The notes beneath the pieces are model-generated. The model did not search any database. It saw nothing but the letters and a program-made list of their open reading frames with translations, and was not told where the DNA came from. The position numbers and the translations under genes are program-made. A stretch of 64,000 nt of DNA from Linum tenue. Taxonomy: Eukaryota > Streptophyta > Magnoliopsida > Malpighiales > Linaceae. Positions 31,090-42,888 of the stretch are shown here, piece by piece (within the stretch, counting starts at the first letter, position 1; each line of letters starts with the position of its first letter). Location: NCBI GenBank assembly GCA_946122785.1, contig CAMGYJ010000002.1, forward strand, positions 60,413,703 through 60,477,702, in the 5' to 3' direction.

Positions 31090-31760
31090 GTTCTGCTAAG
31101 CCCACACGAGTTCTAAATATGAACTCAATAGCATCAGTTCCTTGTTTCCTAAATCAAACCCAGAAAACAGAGTGCAGAAGGCAAATGAACAAGATACAGC
31201 AGCAAGTAAAGAGACAACACAGAGATTTTAACACAACGGAAAAACAGAAGAGAACACAAGGATCTTTAACGAGGTTACCCAAACTACGGGTCAGTCCACG
31301 TCCTAGAATCAGAACCACTGATTTCTAGGAAACTCTTTTTATTGATTATACCTATCAAACGGTTTCAAAAGAAGAACGCAAATAATAAGAACGATAGAAA
31401 GAACCCGGATCCCAGTCCAGACCCGCCACAACCTTGACGACATAGAATCTATGCCTCTATACTCGTCAAACCCTTTGTAATCCCAAAGCCTAGCCCTCTA
31501 CCAATATCTTTTTCGTACAAAGTTGCTTCACAAGCTGACAACAAGCTGAATATATATAGCCTTGAAACACTAGTCTTTGCTGCTCTTCTTCATAAGGAAG
31601 GTGAAATTAGTTGCTAAAATAATGCCTTTCCTGATTTGACCAACTTTCCTTTACTGGCTGCTTCCATTTCAAGCCTCGTTAAAACGGTAACTTGATCTTG
31701 ATTGCAATCTTTGGATTTCCCGTGTTGGCACTTCGACCAACATTATGCACCAGAAAGGTA
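31090..31760 (-). mobile_element. Possible LTR of a copia-like element
   Basis: On the minus strand there is a TATA box (GGCTATATATATTCAGC, about 31545) about 300 bp upstream of GACCCGTAGTTTGGGTAACC, TCGTTAAAGATCC and AAATCTCTGTGTTG. This is the usual layout of copia-type U3-R-U5. TG...CA ends with a duplication could not be fixed, so it is tentative. Confidence 0.4.
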
Positions 31761-32035
31761 TTTTATTTTCCTCTTTCTAACTTTATACATATATGTGTCG
31801 AATGATTATGTTCGTGAATCTGATTCATGCTTGCATATATACACACCATATATATTTTCTATATATGTGGTTGTGTGTTGATGTGATTCGAGAGAAAGAA
31901 AGTTTAACATATGTAATGGCAATGGTTCGGTTAATTGTAACTGCCCATAGCATTGTGTTTTTCCATGATTAATTAATCAGTGGTAATTCTCCACGCATGG
32001 ATCATGTTAGTTTCTAATAGTGACAAACCTGAGAC

Positions 32036-32775
32036 TAGGGCTGCAAATGAGTCAAGCCGCTCGCGAGCAACTCGGTGTTCGAATCGAAAAAAACTCGTTT
32101 CATACTCGACTCGTTGTTTAACAAGCCACTCGACTCGTTGTTTAACAAGCCGACTCGATAATAAACGAGCCAAGCTTGAGCTAGACCATGCTCAGCTTGA
32201 TAAGCTCGTGAGCTAGTTTGACTCGGTGACTTGTTGAGCTAAGCTCGCGAGCTGGCTTGTTTAGAGCTTGTTGAAGGATTAGTTACTCTATTGAACATGA
32301 AAATTATCTTGTTAATAAGGATGTGTATGGAAGTTAGATGTTATTTTTAGTTTCTAGTGTTCTTTTTATCATTTTTAGTTTCTAATGTTCTTGTTTGTAC
32401 ACATTTTTCATCAAAGAATGGTTTCAAATCGAGCTCATCTTGAGCCGAGCTTGTACTCAGCTTGACAAGCTGTGTTAATGAGCATTTATCGAGCTCATCT
32501 TGAGCCGAGCTTGTACTCAGCTTGACAAGCTGTGTTAATGAGCATTTATCGAGCTCATCTTGAGCCGAGCTTGTACTCAGCTTGACAAGCTGTGTTAATG
32601 AGCATTTATCGAGCTCTATCGAGCCGAGCTCGAGCTGTATTATTTTTAATCGAGTTGAGCTCGAGCTGGATGATCAAAATTCGAGAGCGAGCCGAGATCG
32701 AGCTGAAAAATTTATAAACGAGCCGAGCTCAAGCTAAGCAAAAACTCGACTCGACTCGGCTCGTTTGCGGCCCTA
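32036..32775. mobile_element. hAT-like MITE with GAGCTCGAGC/GAGCCGAGC repeats and a perfect 8-bp duplication
   Basis: Ends TAGGGCTGCAAATGAG and CTCGTTTGCGGCCCTA; duplication CCTGAGAC at 32028-32035 and 32776-32783. Three identical 60-bp units (start CGAGCTCATCTTGAGCCGAG) lie at 32430, 32490 and 32550. The sister copy at 51524-52120 has one. Non-coding. Confidence 0.9.
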
Positions 32776-32802
32776 CCTGAGACCCATGATTAATATGATT
32801 TT

Positions 32803-34442
32803 GGTTTTATACACTTGTATAGACAAAACTATCACGGTTGTGCTAATAATAGTCAAATTTGGTGAAATGCCACTTATAGCCAATTCCATCACATTCTTTA
32901 ACGGTATCAACGTGAAGTCTGACTGGACAAACGATGGTGCTGATGTGGCAAGCACTCACAAACAAAAAAAAAATCATCTCTCACTCCTAACTTATCATCT
33001 ATCTGCCTTACTCCCCACCTCCACAGCCATCTCATTTCCATCGCCGTCTTCCATCGTTATCTTTTTCCTCAAAAACTAAAAACTAAACATAACTTCTTCT
33101 TATTCTTCGCCTTGCTCCATGATTGATTTTCCCTCACCATGCATTCATCATCATCCTCCTTTGTCAAACTTAATAGCAACAATACCCATATCTCAATTGG
33201 CTTTAACATATCTCAATACCCAGATCTCATCCCGCCATTGCCGATTGATGACAACCTACAACTTTGCTTCTTCAATTCCGTTACATTCCCAAATCGATTA
33301 CCCCTCTTCCCGTCTCGATCTGCCTCTAGTCTCCTTTCCCTTTTCCGATCTCCTTCCAATCTAACATCTTCCCCCCTACTTTCTGGTTAACAACGAGGAG
33401 AAAGGAAAGGGGCTAGAGGACAACTTCAGGTGATTGCGACGATGGTCATCGACGGCAAAGACGACGATGGTGGCGGTAGCAGATATGATGGCAGCGGTGG
33501 AATCAGCGACGACGTCGAAGCTAAGGAAACGCCTCCTATCGGTTTGCATTTGAAGTTATTTTTAGGGTTTATGTATGATTCCGGGTTGGGTGTTCTGATT
33601 ATTTTCTAGGTTTTGATGGAGGTGAGAAGGGGATGAAGGATGAGAAAATGGGAGCAGAGGGTAGAGGGCAGAGATGGGTGGGTTGTGAAAGTATCGGCGA
33701 CGGGTGGGTTGTGAAAGATATTGATGGAATTGGGGATGGCGGAGGTTGCAGTGGAATTGAGGATCTTGTTTTGTTTTGTTTTGTTTTTGTTTAAAATTTT
33801 ATTTTAATTAAAAATGATATGGCATCCATTTGTCATCGAATGGTGAGTTGTCGTTGACGTGTCCGGTGAGTTGGCAGCCTAGTAAACTTACTATTAAAAT
33901 AATTAATGGTGTAACGGAATTGGTGTAGGAAACAAGGTCTCCTACAGAATGGGGATTGGGGAATTTAGCTAGATCAATTAGGGATTGATCTAACTAGGGA
34001 TTGGGAATTGGGAATTTGGGAACAGAAGAGGGGGAATTGGGGGTGCTGCTGCCGCAGCTTTGAGGAAAGAAGAAGGGAGGGATCGGCGCTGGTGAGAGGA
34101 GAAAGAGAGAGAGAGTTTAGGTTTAGGAATTTTATTACTTTCTGCTTAATGAAAAACAATACCCTAGTGCAGATTAAATAGTCTGCCTAATTCCCAATGA
34201 CTACCCAACTCATTAAACATAACATTCAACTCCCTGTTTATTCCCGAATACCCCAAATAATACCCTAAATCATAAAAACCGACAATAATCCGAACTAACA
34301 AAATACTGTAAATAATGTGTTTCCCACAATTGGCTATGTTTGTCATGAAACTTTCAAAATTCTGGCTATAAATGGCATTTCTTCAAATTTGGCTATTATT
34401 GGCACAATCTTGAAAGTTTTGACTATATAAGTGTATAAAACC
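32803..34442. mobile_element. MULE-type element with long TIRs and a GC-rich cargo
   Basis: Ends GGTTTTATACACTTGTATAG and its inverse, with inverted similarity extending about 90 bp inward (AATAATAGxCAAATTTG, ATAGCCA). The 9-bp duplication is TATGATTTT (32794-32802) versus TATGGTTTT (34443-34451), 8 of 9. Interior 33000-33800 is more GC-rich than the flanks, with Ser/Pro-rich frames I cannot assign; it may be captured gene sequence. A solo LTR is nested at 33924-34328. Confidence 0.7.
33924..34328 (-). mobile_element. Solo LTR nested in the MULE-type element
   Basis: A 405-bp LTR, plus-strand ends TGTAGGAAACAAGG and GTGTTTCCCACA, flanked by a perfect 5-bp duplication ATTGG (33919-33923 and 34329-34333). 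The minus orientation is preferred because of the TG start and a CT-rich leader on that strand. Confidence 0.75.
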
Positions 34443-34451
34443 TATGGTTTT

Positions 34452-35690
34452 TGGTGGAACTTTTCGTCATCAGTTTGATTGCACATATGCATGGATTAAC
34501 GGTGCAATGAAAGCAGCCGATAGTTGTGCATGCTAAGATCAGTTTTAGAATATTACTTTGTGTTAGTTTATATTTTGTCAAGAAAGGATCATGTACAGAA
34601 ATTGGTTATTTTTATAATGCCTCTTTATACGTACATGGTTTTGTAATTTTCATGTTCTTGGTGTAACATGTGATTGCAAAGAAAAAAAGTTAACCAATTC
34701 GATTTGGTTAATGATATCAAATACTTTTGTAGTATTTGAGATGGAACGAACTCATAATTCAAGTTATTGCTTATGAGAAGAGTTAAAAAAATTCAATTGT
34801 GTTTGAATTTGGAAGAATTCAAGTTGAATTCTTGAAACAAATTTCGTCACCAAAATTTGTATGAGTTTCAATTTTGATGCCTGCAAGATGGAACAATTTG
34901 GTTTGTGTAACAAAATTGTTTTGTAATCTTGATATAAATCGAAATAATGATGAAAAGCGCTTCCCCGACATGATAATTTGTTTATCATGTATGTGGTTTA
35001 TGACTTCATGATTTCGATGCCATGAGGGCAAGGAAAATGAAGTAAGATGGATCCTTATAGATATTGAATAAGCTTGTCAAAGAATGGTGATCATAAAAAT
35101 AATCATCGCCAAAATTGTTTATGGTATATGTACACTATACCATTGGAAAAAAATTTGACGTATGACTATTGTGTGAAGCTATTGGTCAGAATTGTTTATG
35201 GTATATAACATCGAAAAACAATTTGGCATGAGAGCTCAATTGAGATGATCTTATTGAAATTAAAGTCCGAATTACTTATGATATACTTATGAAGTGTATA
35301 TTATTGGTAAGTAATTAGATCATTGACTTAGAATATTCATTTGAATTGCTTGTGGTATGTCAAGTTACCTTGATGAAAAGTCATTGGTAAGTAATTAGAT
35401 GGTATTTCCAATACAATATGGAAATGCAACTGAATTACTTGTGGCATCTCAAGTTACCTTGACCAATTCCATTGGTAAGTAATTAGATGATATTTCTAAC
35501 AATATCTGAATTATTTGTGGTATGATAATTCAATTAGTCCATACCATTGGTAAACAATTAGATCAATGTGGTGGTTGTGAAAGTTCAATAAGTAAACCAT
35601 GGAAAATTAAATGAAATTATTCCATGATAGTTCGGCAAGTGGTCGAATTGCGGGGGACATGTTTTTTATGCTAGTTGGAAAACGAGTGCT
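34452..35690. repeat. AT-rich DNA with diverged 80-90-bp tandem repeats
   Basis: ATTGGTAAGTAATTAGAT recurs four times between about 35300 and 35570 at 78-88-bp spacing, with variable AT-rich sequence between. 34452-35280 holds nothing I recognise. Confidence 0.5.
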
Positions 35691-35739
35691 AGTGATAATA
35701 AATCTACAACGAGTAGTTTTTTACACTAGGTGGTGAAGT

Positions 35740-36350
35740 TGTTTCTTGGTTTCGAAGAAACAAACGTGTATTACACACTCTCCACAATGGAAGCTGAATT
35801 CCTAGCCCTTGCGGCGGCTAGAAAAGAGGCAGAATGGCTAAGAAACATGTTGTTAGATAAAGAGTTGTGGCCACAACCGATGCCAACCATTTTCTGTCTT
35901 TTGTGATAGTGAGGCTACTTTGTTTAGAGCTTATAACAAGATTTACAATGATAAATCTAGAGATACTAGCCTACGACATGATTAAGTTGCAATGGGGGTT
36001 GGTCTTTGGCCCTTTAATTCAATAGGGAGAATTAAGATATCGATTGGTCTGGGTACAAGCAGAAGCTTCTGGACTAAAGCTATCTATTAGATGGAAGTTA
36101 GGACATTCTTGAATTTCCTTTATCTCTTGCTATTTACCCATGATTTCACTTATATGGGTGGATCTTAAAGTGCTCTTCATCTAATAAAAGGCAGAACAGA
36201 GATGAAGAAGATCGCTGAATGTTTGCTTGAACAACTTGATGAGAATGTTATTATTTGATTGAGGCACTCTTGAACCAGTCTTCAAAAGTTACTTTATTTG
36301 CAATTTGTATTTTTTTGTTTCAGGTTCTGCAACTTAGAAGCTGGCAATGA
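35740..36350 (+). pseudogene. Ty1/copia RNase H remnant
   Basis: One frame reads TLSTMEAEFLALAAARKEAE then WLRNMLLDKELWPQPMPTIF, the conserved copia RNase H segment. VSWF precedes it in another frame, and DSEATLFRA-like and KAEQR/EDR-like pieces follow with frameshifts. No LTRs are recognised. It is dead. Confidence 0.8.
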
Positions 36351-36789
36351 CCCTTAACCTTGAGTTAAAGTAAGATAAATAATGCATGTTGGATGTTGAA
36401 TTCGAATTGGGGGAGTTAGGGGGATTTAATATGCTTTGGATGCTCTATTCCTACTGAATGAGTGGGCAAGACATGAGATTTTGTTAAAGTCTGGTGTTGT
36501 TTCCTCCAGTTTACCCTTCTTGATTGCAGTCTTCTGGTGTTCTGCTAACACCACGAGACAAACGGAAACATTTCCTTTATGAGTAATGCTCTACTGTGGT
36601 TCAATTCTTGCAGGTAGAAGTTAGACTTTTGCTGGTGACTTTGCTGCTGGTTTCAATTCGTGCGTGCAATTTTTCGAGGGAATCAATGATGCTGGAGGTG
36701 AGTTGCCTATAGCTTCTCCTAATGGCATTATGTTCCCTCGAATTCCAGCCAGGAAGACCTCCAAGGCAGAACCTTGAGCCAAAGTTGAA

Positions 36790-37281
36790 TACTAATAATT
36801 GTTGATGAATGAAGGACATTCGAAAAGACTCCATAGTTGTATTGATTATCATGTTATAAATGATGCAGGGTGTCGAGATAATGACGGTACAAGTTTGGGA
36901 ATCGTGATTCATGATGAAGCTGGGAAGTTGTCTTTGCAGGGTCCTCCAAGAAGACGAGTGTTGGGAACCTACAATTGCAGAGGGAAGAGCAGTGTGTTTG
37001 CAGTCGAGTGTATGAAAGAGCATCGCTTGGGCCCATAAATGATAGAATCTGATTGTCTAAGCGTGATTAAAAGGATGAAGTCCCAGGTAGAGGATCTATC
37101 CGAGTTTGGAACTATTTGTAAAGCCATTCGTGAAGGCGAGAGAGTGACGATTGCAGAGGATGAATACGTGCTAAGAGAAGCAAATTCAGTGGCCCATAGT
37201 CTGGCACACCGACCTGTCAATTATTCCCCCTGTAATTACTGGTTAGGAACACCCACTATGTTTATTATTGCTCGTTTGTAG
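36790..37281 (+). pseudogene. LINE-type RNase H domain remnant
   Basis: One frame from 36799 to 37281 contains GIVIHDEAGKL and, after a single in-frame TAA (37036-37038), MIESDCLSVIKRMKSQVED, VLREANSVAHSLAHRP. This matches the RVT_3-type RNase H found at the end of plant L1-like elements. 36350-36790 has no recognisable content. Confidence 0.7.
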
Positions 37282-37860
37282 AATGATTTGAGGCAATTGG
37301 CCAATTAATAAAAGCAACAGAGGAGTTCATCCTCTTTTTCGTAAAAAAATTAGGTTATAAATGAAAATAGTGGAAAAATATGCATTTAATTTGTGACTAT
37401 TTGGATTTGTAACAAATGAAATTTAAATGATGCAAATACGGTAAAAAAGTGTTGCTTATGTGTTATAAAAAGTGTTGCATATAATATTTATGCAATTAAA
37501 ATAATGTATGTAGTATTATTTGTGCCAATCGGGCGAATTTGGGTTGGGTTAATCAGGTTCGAATTAATTGGGTTGCGGGTCAAGCGGGTTGCGGGTCAAT
37601 CGAATTGTGGGTCGGGCGGGTTGCGGATCGAATTGATTGGGTGAGTTACTCGGGTTGGGCCATGTTTTGACACCTATACCTATAGTACTAAGTATGACCA
37701 ATTGACTATTATCGCTCAAGTACCTAACTACCCTTGGATCTTACATATGGCATGACGTTATTGGTCCAGTGATGTGGCCTACTAAATACTAGTCCGTCGG
37801 CTACGAGGAGTGCGGTGTGTAGAGCTGGCGGGCTCCGTCCAATTGCGAGATTATTTACGA
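37282..37860. other. Intergenic DNA with GGGTTGCGGGT repeats, upstream of membrin
   Basis: 37535-37680 carries GGGTTGCGGGTCAAGCGGGT-type repeats ending TTTTGACACCTATACC. It is related to 20110-20325 with the repeats inverted. The remainder is AT-rich. The membrin leader begins somewhere after 37800. Confidence 0.5.
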
Positions 37861-38048
37861 AAGAAACGGAAACGAAGAAACAAAGCACAATTGTTCAGGA
37901 GAAAATAATTTCAAGCTCGCCGTTTGCTTCTCCGACTAGCTGCTCCTCGCTCTCGCCTGAGTAGAGCAAGAAATCTCCAATTTCCGTTAATTCGGTCGGA
38001 AGCGGCGGAAGGGTTTCCGGAAGTCGAGCGCAGGGTCGAGTTGGGGGT

Positions 38049-40107
38049 ATGGCGATGACGATTGAAGGAGGAGGTGGAGGGACATTGTCGGAGATCTACC
38101 AGAGCGCGAAGAAACTGCTACTGAAAGCTCGAGACGGGATCGAGAGAGTGGAGCGGCTCGAGAGCTCTACCTCTAATGGAGGTTTGGATTCTCCCGAGCT
38201 TTCCTTCGCCGTCAAGAAAGATATCTCTCAGATCCAATCCCTCTGCGCCGAGATGGATCGTCTCTGGCGCTCTATAGCTTCCAAACCTCAACGCGATCTA
38301 TGGAAAAGGTATTCGCCAATCGAATTTTCTACTTATCACTTTTAGTTTCATCATCTTCGTCCGCAATTGGATCTGCAAATTCGAACCTACGTCGTTGATT
38401 CTCATTCCCAACCTTGTTGTAGAAATTAAAACCCTAAACTGTGAGTCTGGATTCCTTGAAATTGTCTTGGTTGCTCGAGCTTCCAATTTTTAGTTTTGCA
38501 CAGTTCAAGAGCTAGTAAATGATTGAAATGAGTTGATTAGCGTCTAGTCCCAATCCTTGAGAATTGCGATGAAAAGTTAACTTCTGGGTTTATATGTTTT
38601 TTGGTTACTGCGTCCTGGTTATGATACTATGACCCTCATAAAATAAATATATCGTCGAGATGTTCCAATCTCTCTTTCATTGCTGCAAGTTTGATTGTCC
38701 GAATTAATGTCATCTATCACAGAAAGGTGGAACAAGTAGCAGAAGAAGCTGAATCATTGAAAGAAAGCCTGGATAGATACTTTGCGAGGAATCAAAGACG
38801 AATGAAGGAGGCACAAGAAAGAGCAGAATTGCTTGGGAGAGCGGTACCCAGTTTTATACAAATTCTAGCATGCTCAATATGGGTTGATGTTTTGTTTCTT
38901 TTTGAGGTTATTGGTAGAAAATGCACCATCTGATCAAAGTTGTTCACACATTTCCAGAACGGGGAGTCTTCTCATGTGTTGAGAATATTTGATGAGGAAG
39001 CACAAGCAATGCAATCAGTCCAAAACTCTAAACGGATGCTGGAAGATTCTTTGTCCACAGGATCAGCTATCCTTACAAAATATTCAGAACAAAGAGAACG
39101 CTTGAAGGTAATGACAGTGTTGTGTTTGGGTAAAATAGTAGGTCTTCATACTGCTGCACTAGGCAGTTCTTTTCTGTGTTAATCTGCGCTACAAAATTTG
39201 ATCAAATGTCTTGTCTATTGCTTGAATTGTGACTGTGTGAATGAGCCTTGTAACGTTGGGATAAGTTCTCAGAAGCTTAGAAAAAGTTGAACAATGGGAA
39301 AACTAGGTGCTTCAATTTTCAGATTCTCATAAGTTGCATCTAAGGCAAAGGATTATGAAACTATTGGTGTTCAGTTTCTCTTGGAGGTTATTTAGGTGTG
39401 GGGATATTCAAATATTGGTATCAACACATGATGGATTTTGAAAATGATGTTGTTTGGATGGACTATTTGAGAGAAGTAAACTGTAAAATATGGGTCCCTT
39501 AAGTTATTAAATTGATGGAATAGACAAATCTTATCTTCCACGGAGAAAGTTGGGGCTTGGAGATATCCCAGCTCCATCAATTTGAGATCCGTTTTTGGTT
39601 ACCCTAAGTGATGAGTCTCCGAATTTCTTCAGTAGGGAAATTTAAGCCAATTCTATCACTTTGTTTTCACGTCCAAATGACCCCTTTGAGTTTATCCTTA
39701 TACAAGTAGAAGAGCTTATGAATTTCTTGGCATATTAAAAGGCTCTTTAAAAAGATGCTGCCTGCTCTAACTTGTTTCTGCTATCAAGCGAGTTTTGCCG
39801 AGGTGTAGCTTGTGCTGGGCTATTGTTTTAGTTAACTATGATCGACGGTCTTCATCACATATGAGAAATTTTTAGTATTCCAATGCCATAAATGTTCTTC
39901 ATACGTCTACCGGTCTCTGATTGCTTGGTGAACTGTGATTGGCAGAGGGCACAACGGAAAGCTTTGGATGTGCTGAACACGGTAGGGCTCTCAAACTCTG
40001 TGTTGAGGCTGATTGAAAGACGGAACCGAGTGGATACGTGGATCAAGTATGTTGGTATGGGCGTTACTATCATCATCTTGTATTTCTTCATCTCCTGGAG
40101 AGGTTGA
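38049..40107 (+). CDS. MEMB: Membrin (MEMB11/12-type Qb-SNARE), complete, 4 exons, 230 aa
   Basis: Exons 38049-38308, 38723-38843, 38958-39107 and 39946-40107 (TGA), all GT-AG, phases consistent. The protein starts MAMTIEGGGGGTLSEIYQSA and continues with the N-terminal helical region. The SNARE motif spans about 130-200 (NSKRMLEDSLSTGSAILTKY, SEQRERLKRAQRKALDVLN, GLSNSVLRLIERRNRVD). A C-terminal membrane anchor is WIKYVGMGVTIIILYFFISW. Length and blocks match plant membrin, a Golgi Qb-SNARE acting in ER-Golgi and intra-Golgi vesicle fusion. It is the only fully intact host gene in the window. The leader (about 37850-38048) is GC-richer than its surroundings; no clear TATA box. Confidence 0.95.
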
Positions 40108-40880
40108 ATTGGCAGCTCTCTTGGTCTTCCTCTGCTGGCTTTCTTTGTCCTTCGATTGTCTGCCTTAACACAGATGATAGAACCCATTTAGCATCCACAG
40201 GACGAATGAGTTTGCAAGACATCATTAAAGATACGGAAAGATGTATATGCATAGAGTCGAGTCACATATTACGACGACGAAAGAGGGTCTTGCATGTTTT
40301 CCTTGGTGTGTACTTGAACCTGTTGGCAACGAATGCATTTGACTTGTATGTAGTTAACAAATATGGATTACAGAATTTGATTTTGGCGGGTCGCTTTCTC
40401 CTCTCGTTTTGAGTTGAGCACACTGCACTGCCCACTTACATATTACTTATTAGCTGCTACTCCATATCTGTTGCACTCTAGTTTGCATATGGGTAGTTAA
40501 CGGTTTGATCTAAAACACCGAGGGTGTATTTGTTTTATTCTTTGATTTTCTCAAACGTAATTTTCTCTCTGGTTAGTTGAGTTTCCAGCCTTCAGGCTGA
40601 GCTGTTGGCGTCGGCATCTGCGACGGCCACACCTCTTTTCCTCCTCAATTATGTTATGATGAGTATCTCTTCTTCAACGATGGTTGCTCCAGCAATAGAT
40701 TTCCTATCCGGCTCTAATGACGTGCAAGGTGTTCCTGTGAAACATCAAACCTTGGGGCCAAGCTGTTTGGGATTTCGGAAGCTAACCGGCTTACGTATAT
40801 CTCCTTTGATTTTTGCTCTTAGACAGTGGCCAAGTTCGTGACTCCCTGCTCTGTGATCGATTGTTGCTGATACAATTGCC
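40108..40880. other. Membrin 3' flank and unassigned sequence
   Basis: The 3' UTR of membrin probably extends a few hundred bases into this stretch. A weak coding-like segment at 40605-40860 matches nothing I know and may belong to the LINE remnant that starts soon after. Confidence 0.4.
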
Positions 40881-40899
40881 ATCTAAAGCGATGTGTGAT

Positions 40900-42327
40900 T
40901 AGATTCTACAAAGGTGAAAGTGATCTGTGGTTCTATTTTGAAAATTTGTTTTATCCGAGGCCATGGACGCCGACGATTCGTGTTGAGGATAATGGGCAGG
41001 CTTTGCCGATCTGGTTACGTCTGTCAAATGTACAGTTGGGTGCGTTTGGATAAGTGGATTTTAAATGTAAGGTATTTGAAATATTAGCATTTGAAATGGA
41101 TGTATTCGAAATATTAGCATTTGAAATACATATAATTCAAATTCATTGTTTGGATACTCATTTGTAATTTGTTTGTATTTTGTATTTTATGATTTTCAAT
41201 TTAAATTTTTAATTTTCTGGTCACTTACTACAAATTTTGGTAAATTACAGTTTGGTACCCAAAATTATTTTTTCTTACAATTTAGTACCTAAACTTTTAA
41301 AATTGTACAAAAAGGTCCTCAAATTTTGATGGTAAAATTACATTTTGGTACCTTTATATGTTTTGCCTCACACTATAGTACCTAAACTTTTCATATTTTA
41401 CAAATAAGTCCATTCTTTTGTTAGGAGGTATTTCAAATCACTAGTTGTTGAAATGTATTTGAAGTTGACAAAAAATACACTAGACATGTATTTGGAAATC
41501 ACCCCATGAATTTGACACAAATCCAAATACCAAATGTAATTAATATCCAAACACATGATTTGGTATTTGGAAATCCAAATCACAAATACCAAATCCAAAT
41601 CATTGTATCCAAACGCACCCTTGGAGTATGTCAATTTCTAGAGATTGAGTAGTTTAGCAAGTTGGGTGGGTATTCCTTTGGGGGTGGATCAAACAACTCG
41701 TTTGGAAGGTCGTTTGGGTTTTAGTTGAGTTCAAAGCTGCAGGTGATTTTACGGATCGTCTTGTGCTTTGGTTCTCTTAGAATTGGTGTCGAGTGCTGAC
41801 ATTTGCCTATGGTTTGTCCAGGATGGAAGGTGTTTGGATTACAATGTGGATGTTTAGGAAAGTGAGGAAAAACCTGGATTCCAAAACCAGTGACTAATAC
41901 AGTTGAAAATGAGTTTGAGATTGCGGAAGCGAGTAAGGGGCAAAGTATACAAGTTCTATTGATCACTATTGAAAATGAAGTAATTGTGAATACTGATGAT
42001 TCACTGTTGGATACGATGGTGTGTAAGACAACTAGTCTGTCTACTTCAATTGGAGCATGAAGTAGTCAGGGGGGAATGTAATGCCACAGGAAAATTTGTC
42101 GAATACTATCCAGAATTTGGTGTCTTCTTCCCTAAACTACCTTCAGAAGCAGAGTTTCAAAAGGTAGTGTCACGATTCGGAATGTCGTGACCGTGTTGAC
42201 GTCTGAAGAACCCGAACGGGTTTCGTAAGTCATGTCCGTGACAGTAGTTAGTGGAGCTCCACCATCTATTACCTTTGACTAGTGCCAATAGTGTCCTTAA
42301 TATGTCTCCATCATCATATAGTGTTCT
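40900..42327 (+). pseudogene. LINE ORF1 (DUF4283-like) remnant, left part
   Basis: Translation gives RFYKGESDLWFYFENLFY, PRPWTPTIRVEDNGQALPIW and LRLSNVQL, resembling the DUF4283 region of plant LINE ORF1. After a MITE (41038-41620) the frame resumes as EYVNF then LASWVGIPLGVDQTTRLEGR. It decays towards 42327, where an 8-kb MULE-type element is inserted. The LINE-like sequence continues at 50376. Confidence 0.65.
41038..41620. mobile_element. MITE with GGGTGCGTTTGGATA inverted ends
   Basis: Perfect 15-bp inverted ends GGGTGCGTTTGGATA...TATCCAAACGCACCC, 583 bp. Flanked by TT/TTG, a 2-3-bp duplication, so Harbinger- or mariner-like. Removing it joins CAG-TTG-GAG-TAT in the LINE reading frame (QLEY). 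The interior holds repeated TTTGGTACC and TTTAGTACCTAAAC words. Confidence 0.75.
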
Positions 42328-42603
42328 CAATAAATTGGCTAAATTACACGTTTGGTCACTCAAATTATATAAATCTTTCACATTTACCATCCGAATTACT
42401 TTTCTTTCTTATTCGCCACTAACTTTACGAATCGTTTCGCCGTTAGCCACCGACCGTTAGTCTCCGTTAAACTCCATTAACTCCGTTAAATTTTTGATGA
42501 CGTGGCAAACGAAACTGCTGACTAGACAGTTAACTTAATGACATGTCATTTAAAAAAACAAAAAATTATAAAAATAATAAACTAACACTATTGCTCTTGC
42601 TGA

Positions 42604-42885
42604 GCTGTCACAACTGTTTCTCCAGCTTGAGTCGGGTCTCAACTCTCTTCACTCTCTTCGCCAGATTAGGATTCGGCTCCCTGCTCTGCTGAACCATCAT
42701 CTTCACCTGCCCACCGCCGCCGCCCACCGGATGCGAGGTATTTCCTCTTCGTTGGGGACCGTTCAGATCGTCGAGTCGCTCAGAAGCTACACATAATTCA
42801 TGCATCCTCACCTTTTTCCCTCGAATGACAGCTCCAGCCACGCCTTGAATCACTATGTACTTTGAGCCTCCAAGGTCGGGTTGGA
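42604..42885 (-). pseudogene. Unidentified coding-like fragment inside the 8-kb MULE
   Basis: A minus-strand open frame gives GIQPDLGGSKYIVIQGVAGA and VIRGKKVRMHELCVASERLD, which looks like real protein but matches no family I recognise. It is cut on its 5' side at about 42889 by an inverted-repeat element, and the likely upstream part is at 45560-45735. It is possible captured host sequence. Confidence 0.35.
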
Positions 42886-42888
42886 TCC

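Noticed and set aside
31068..31328. 86-aa plus-strand frame
   Set aside because: Falls in the likely LTR sequence; no domain.
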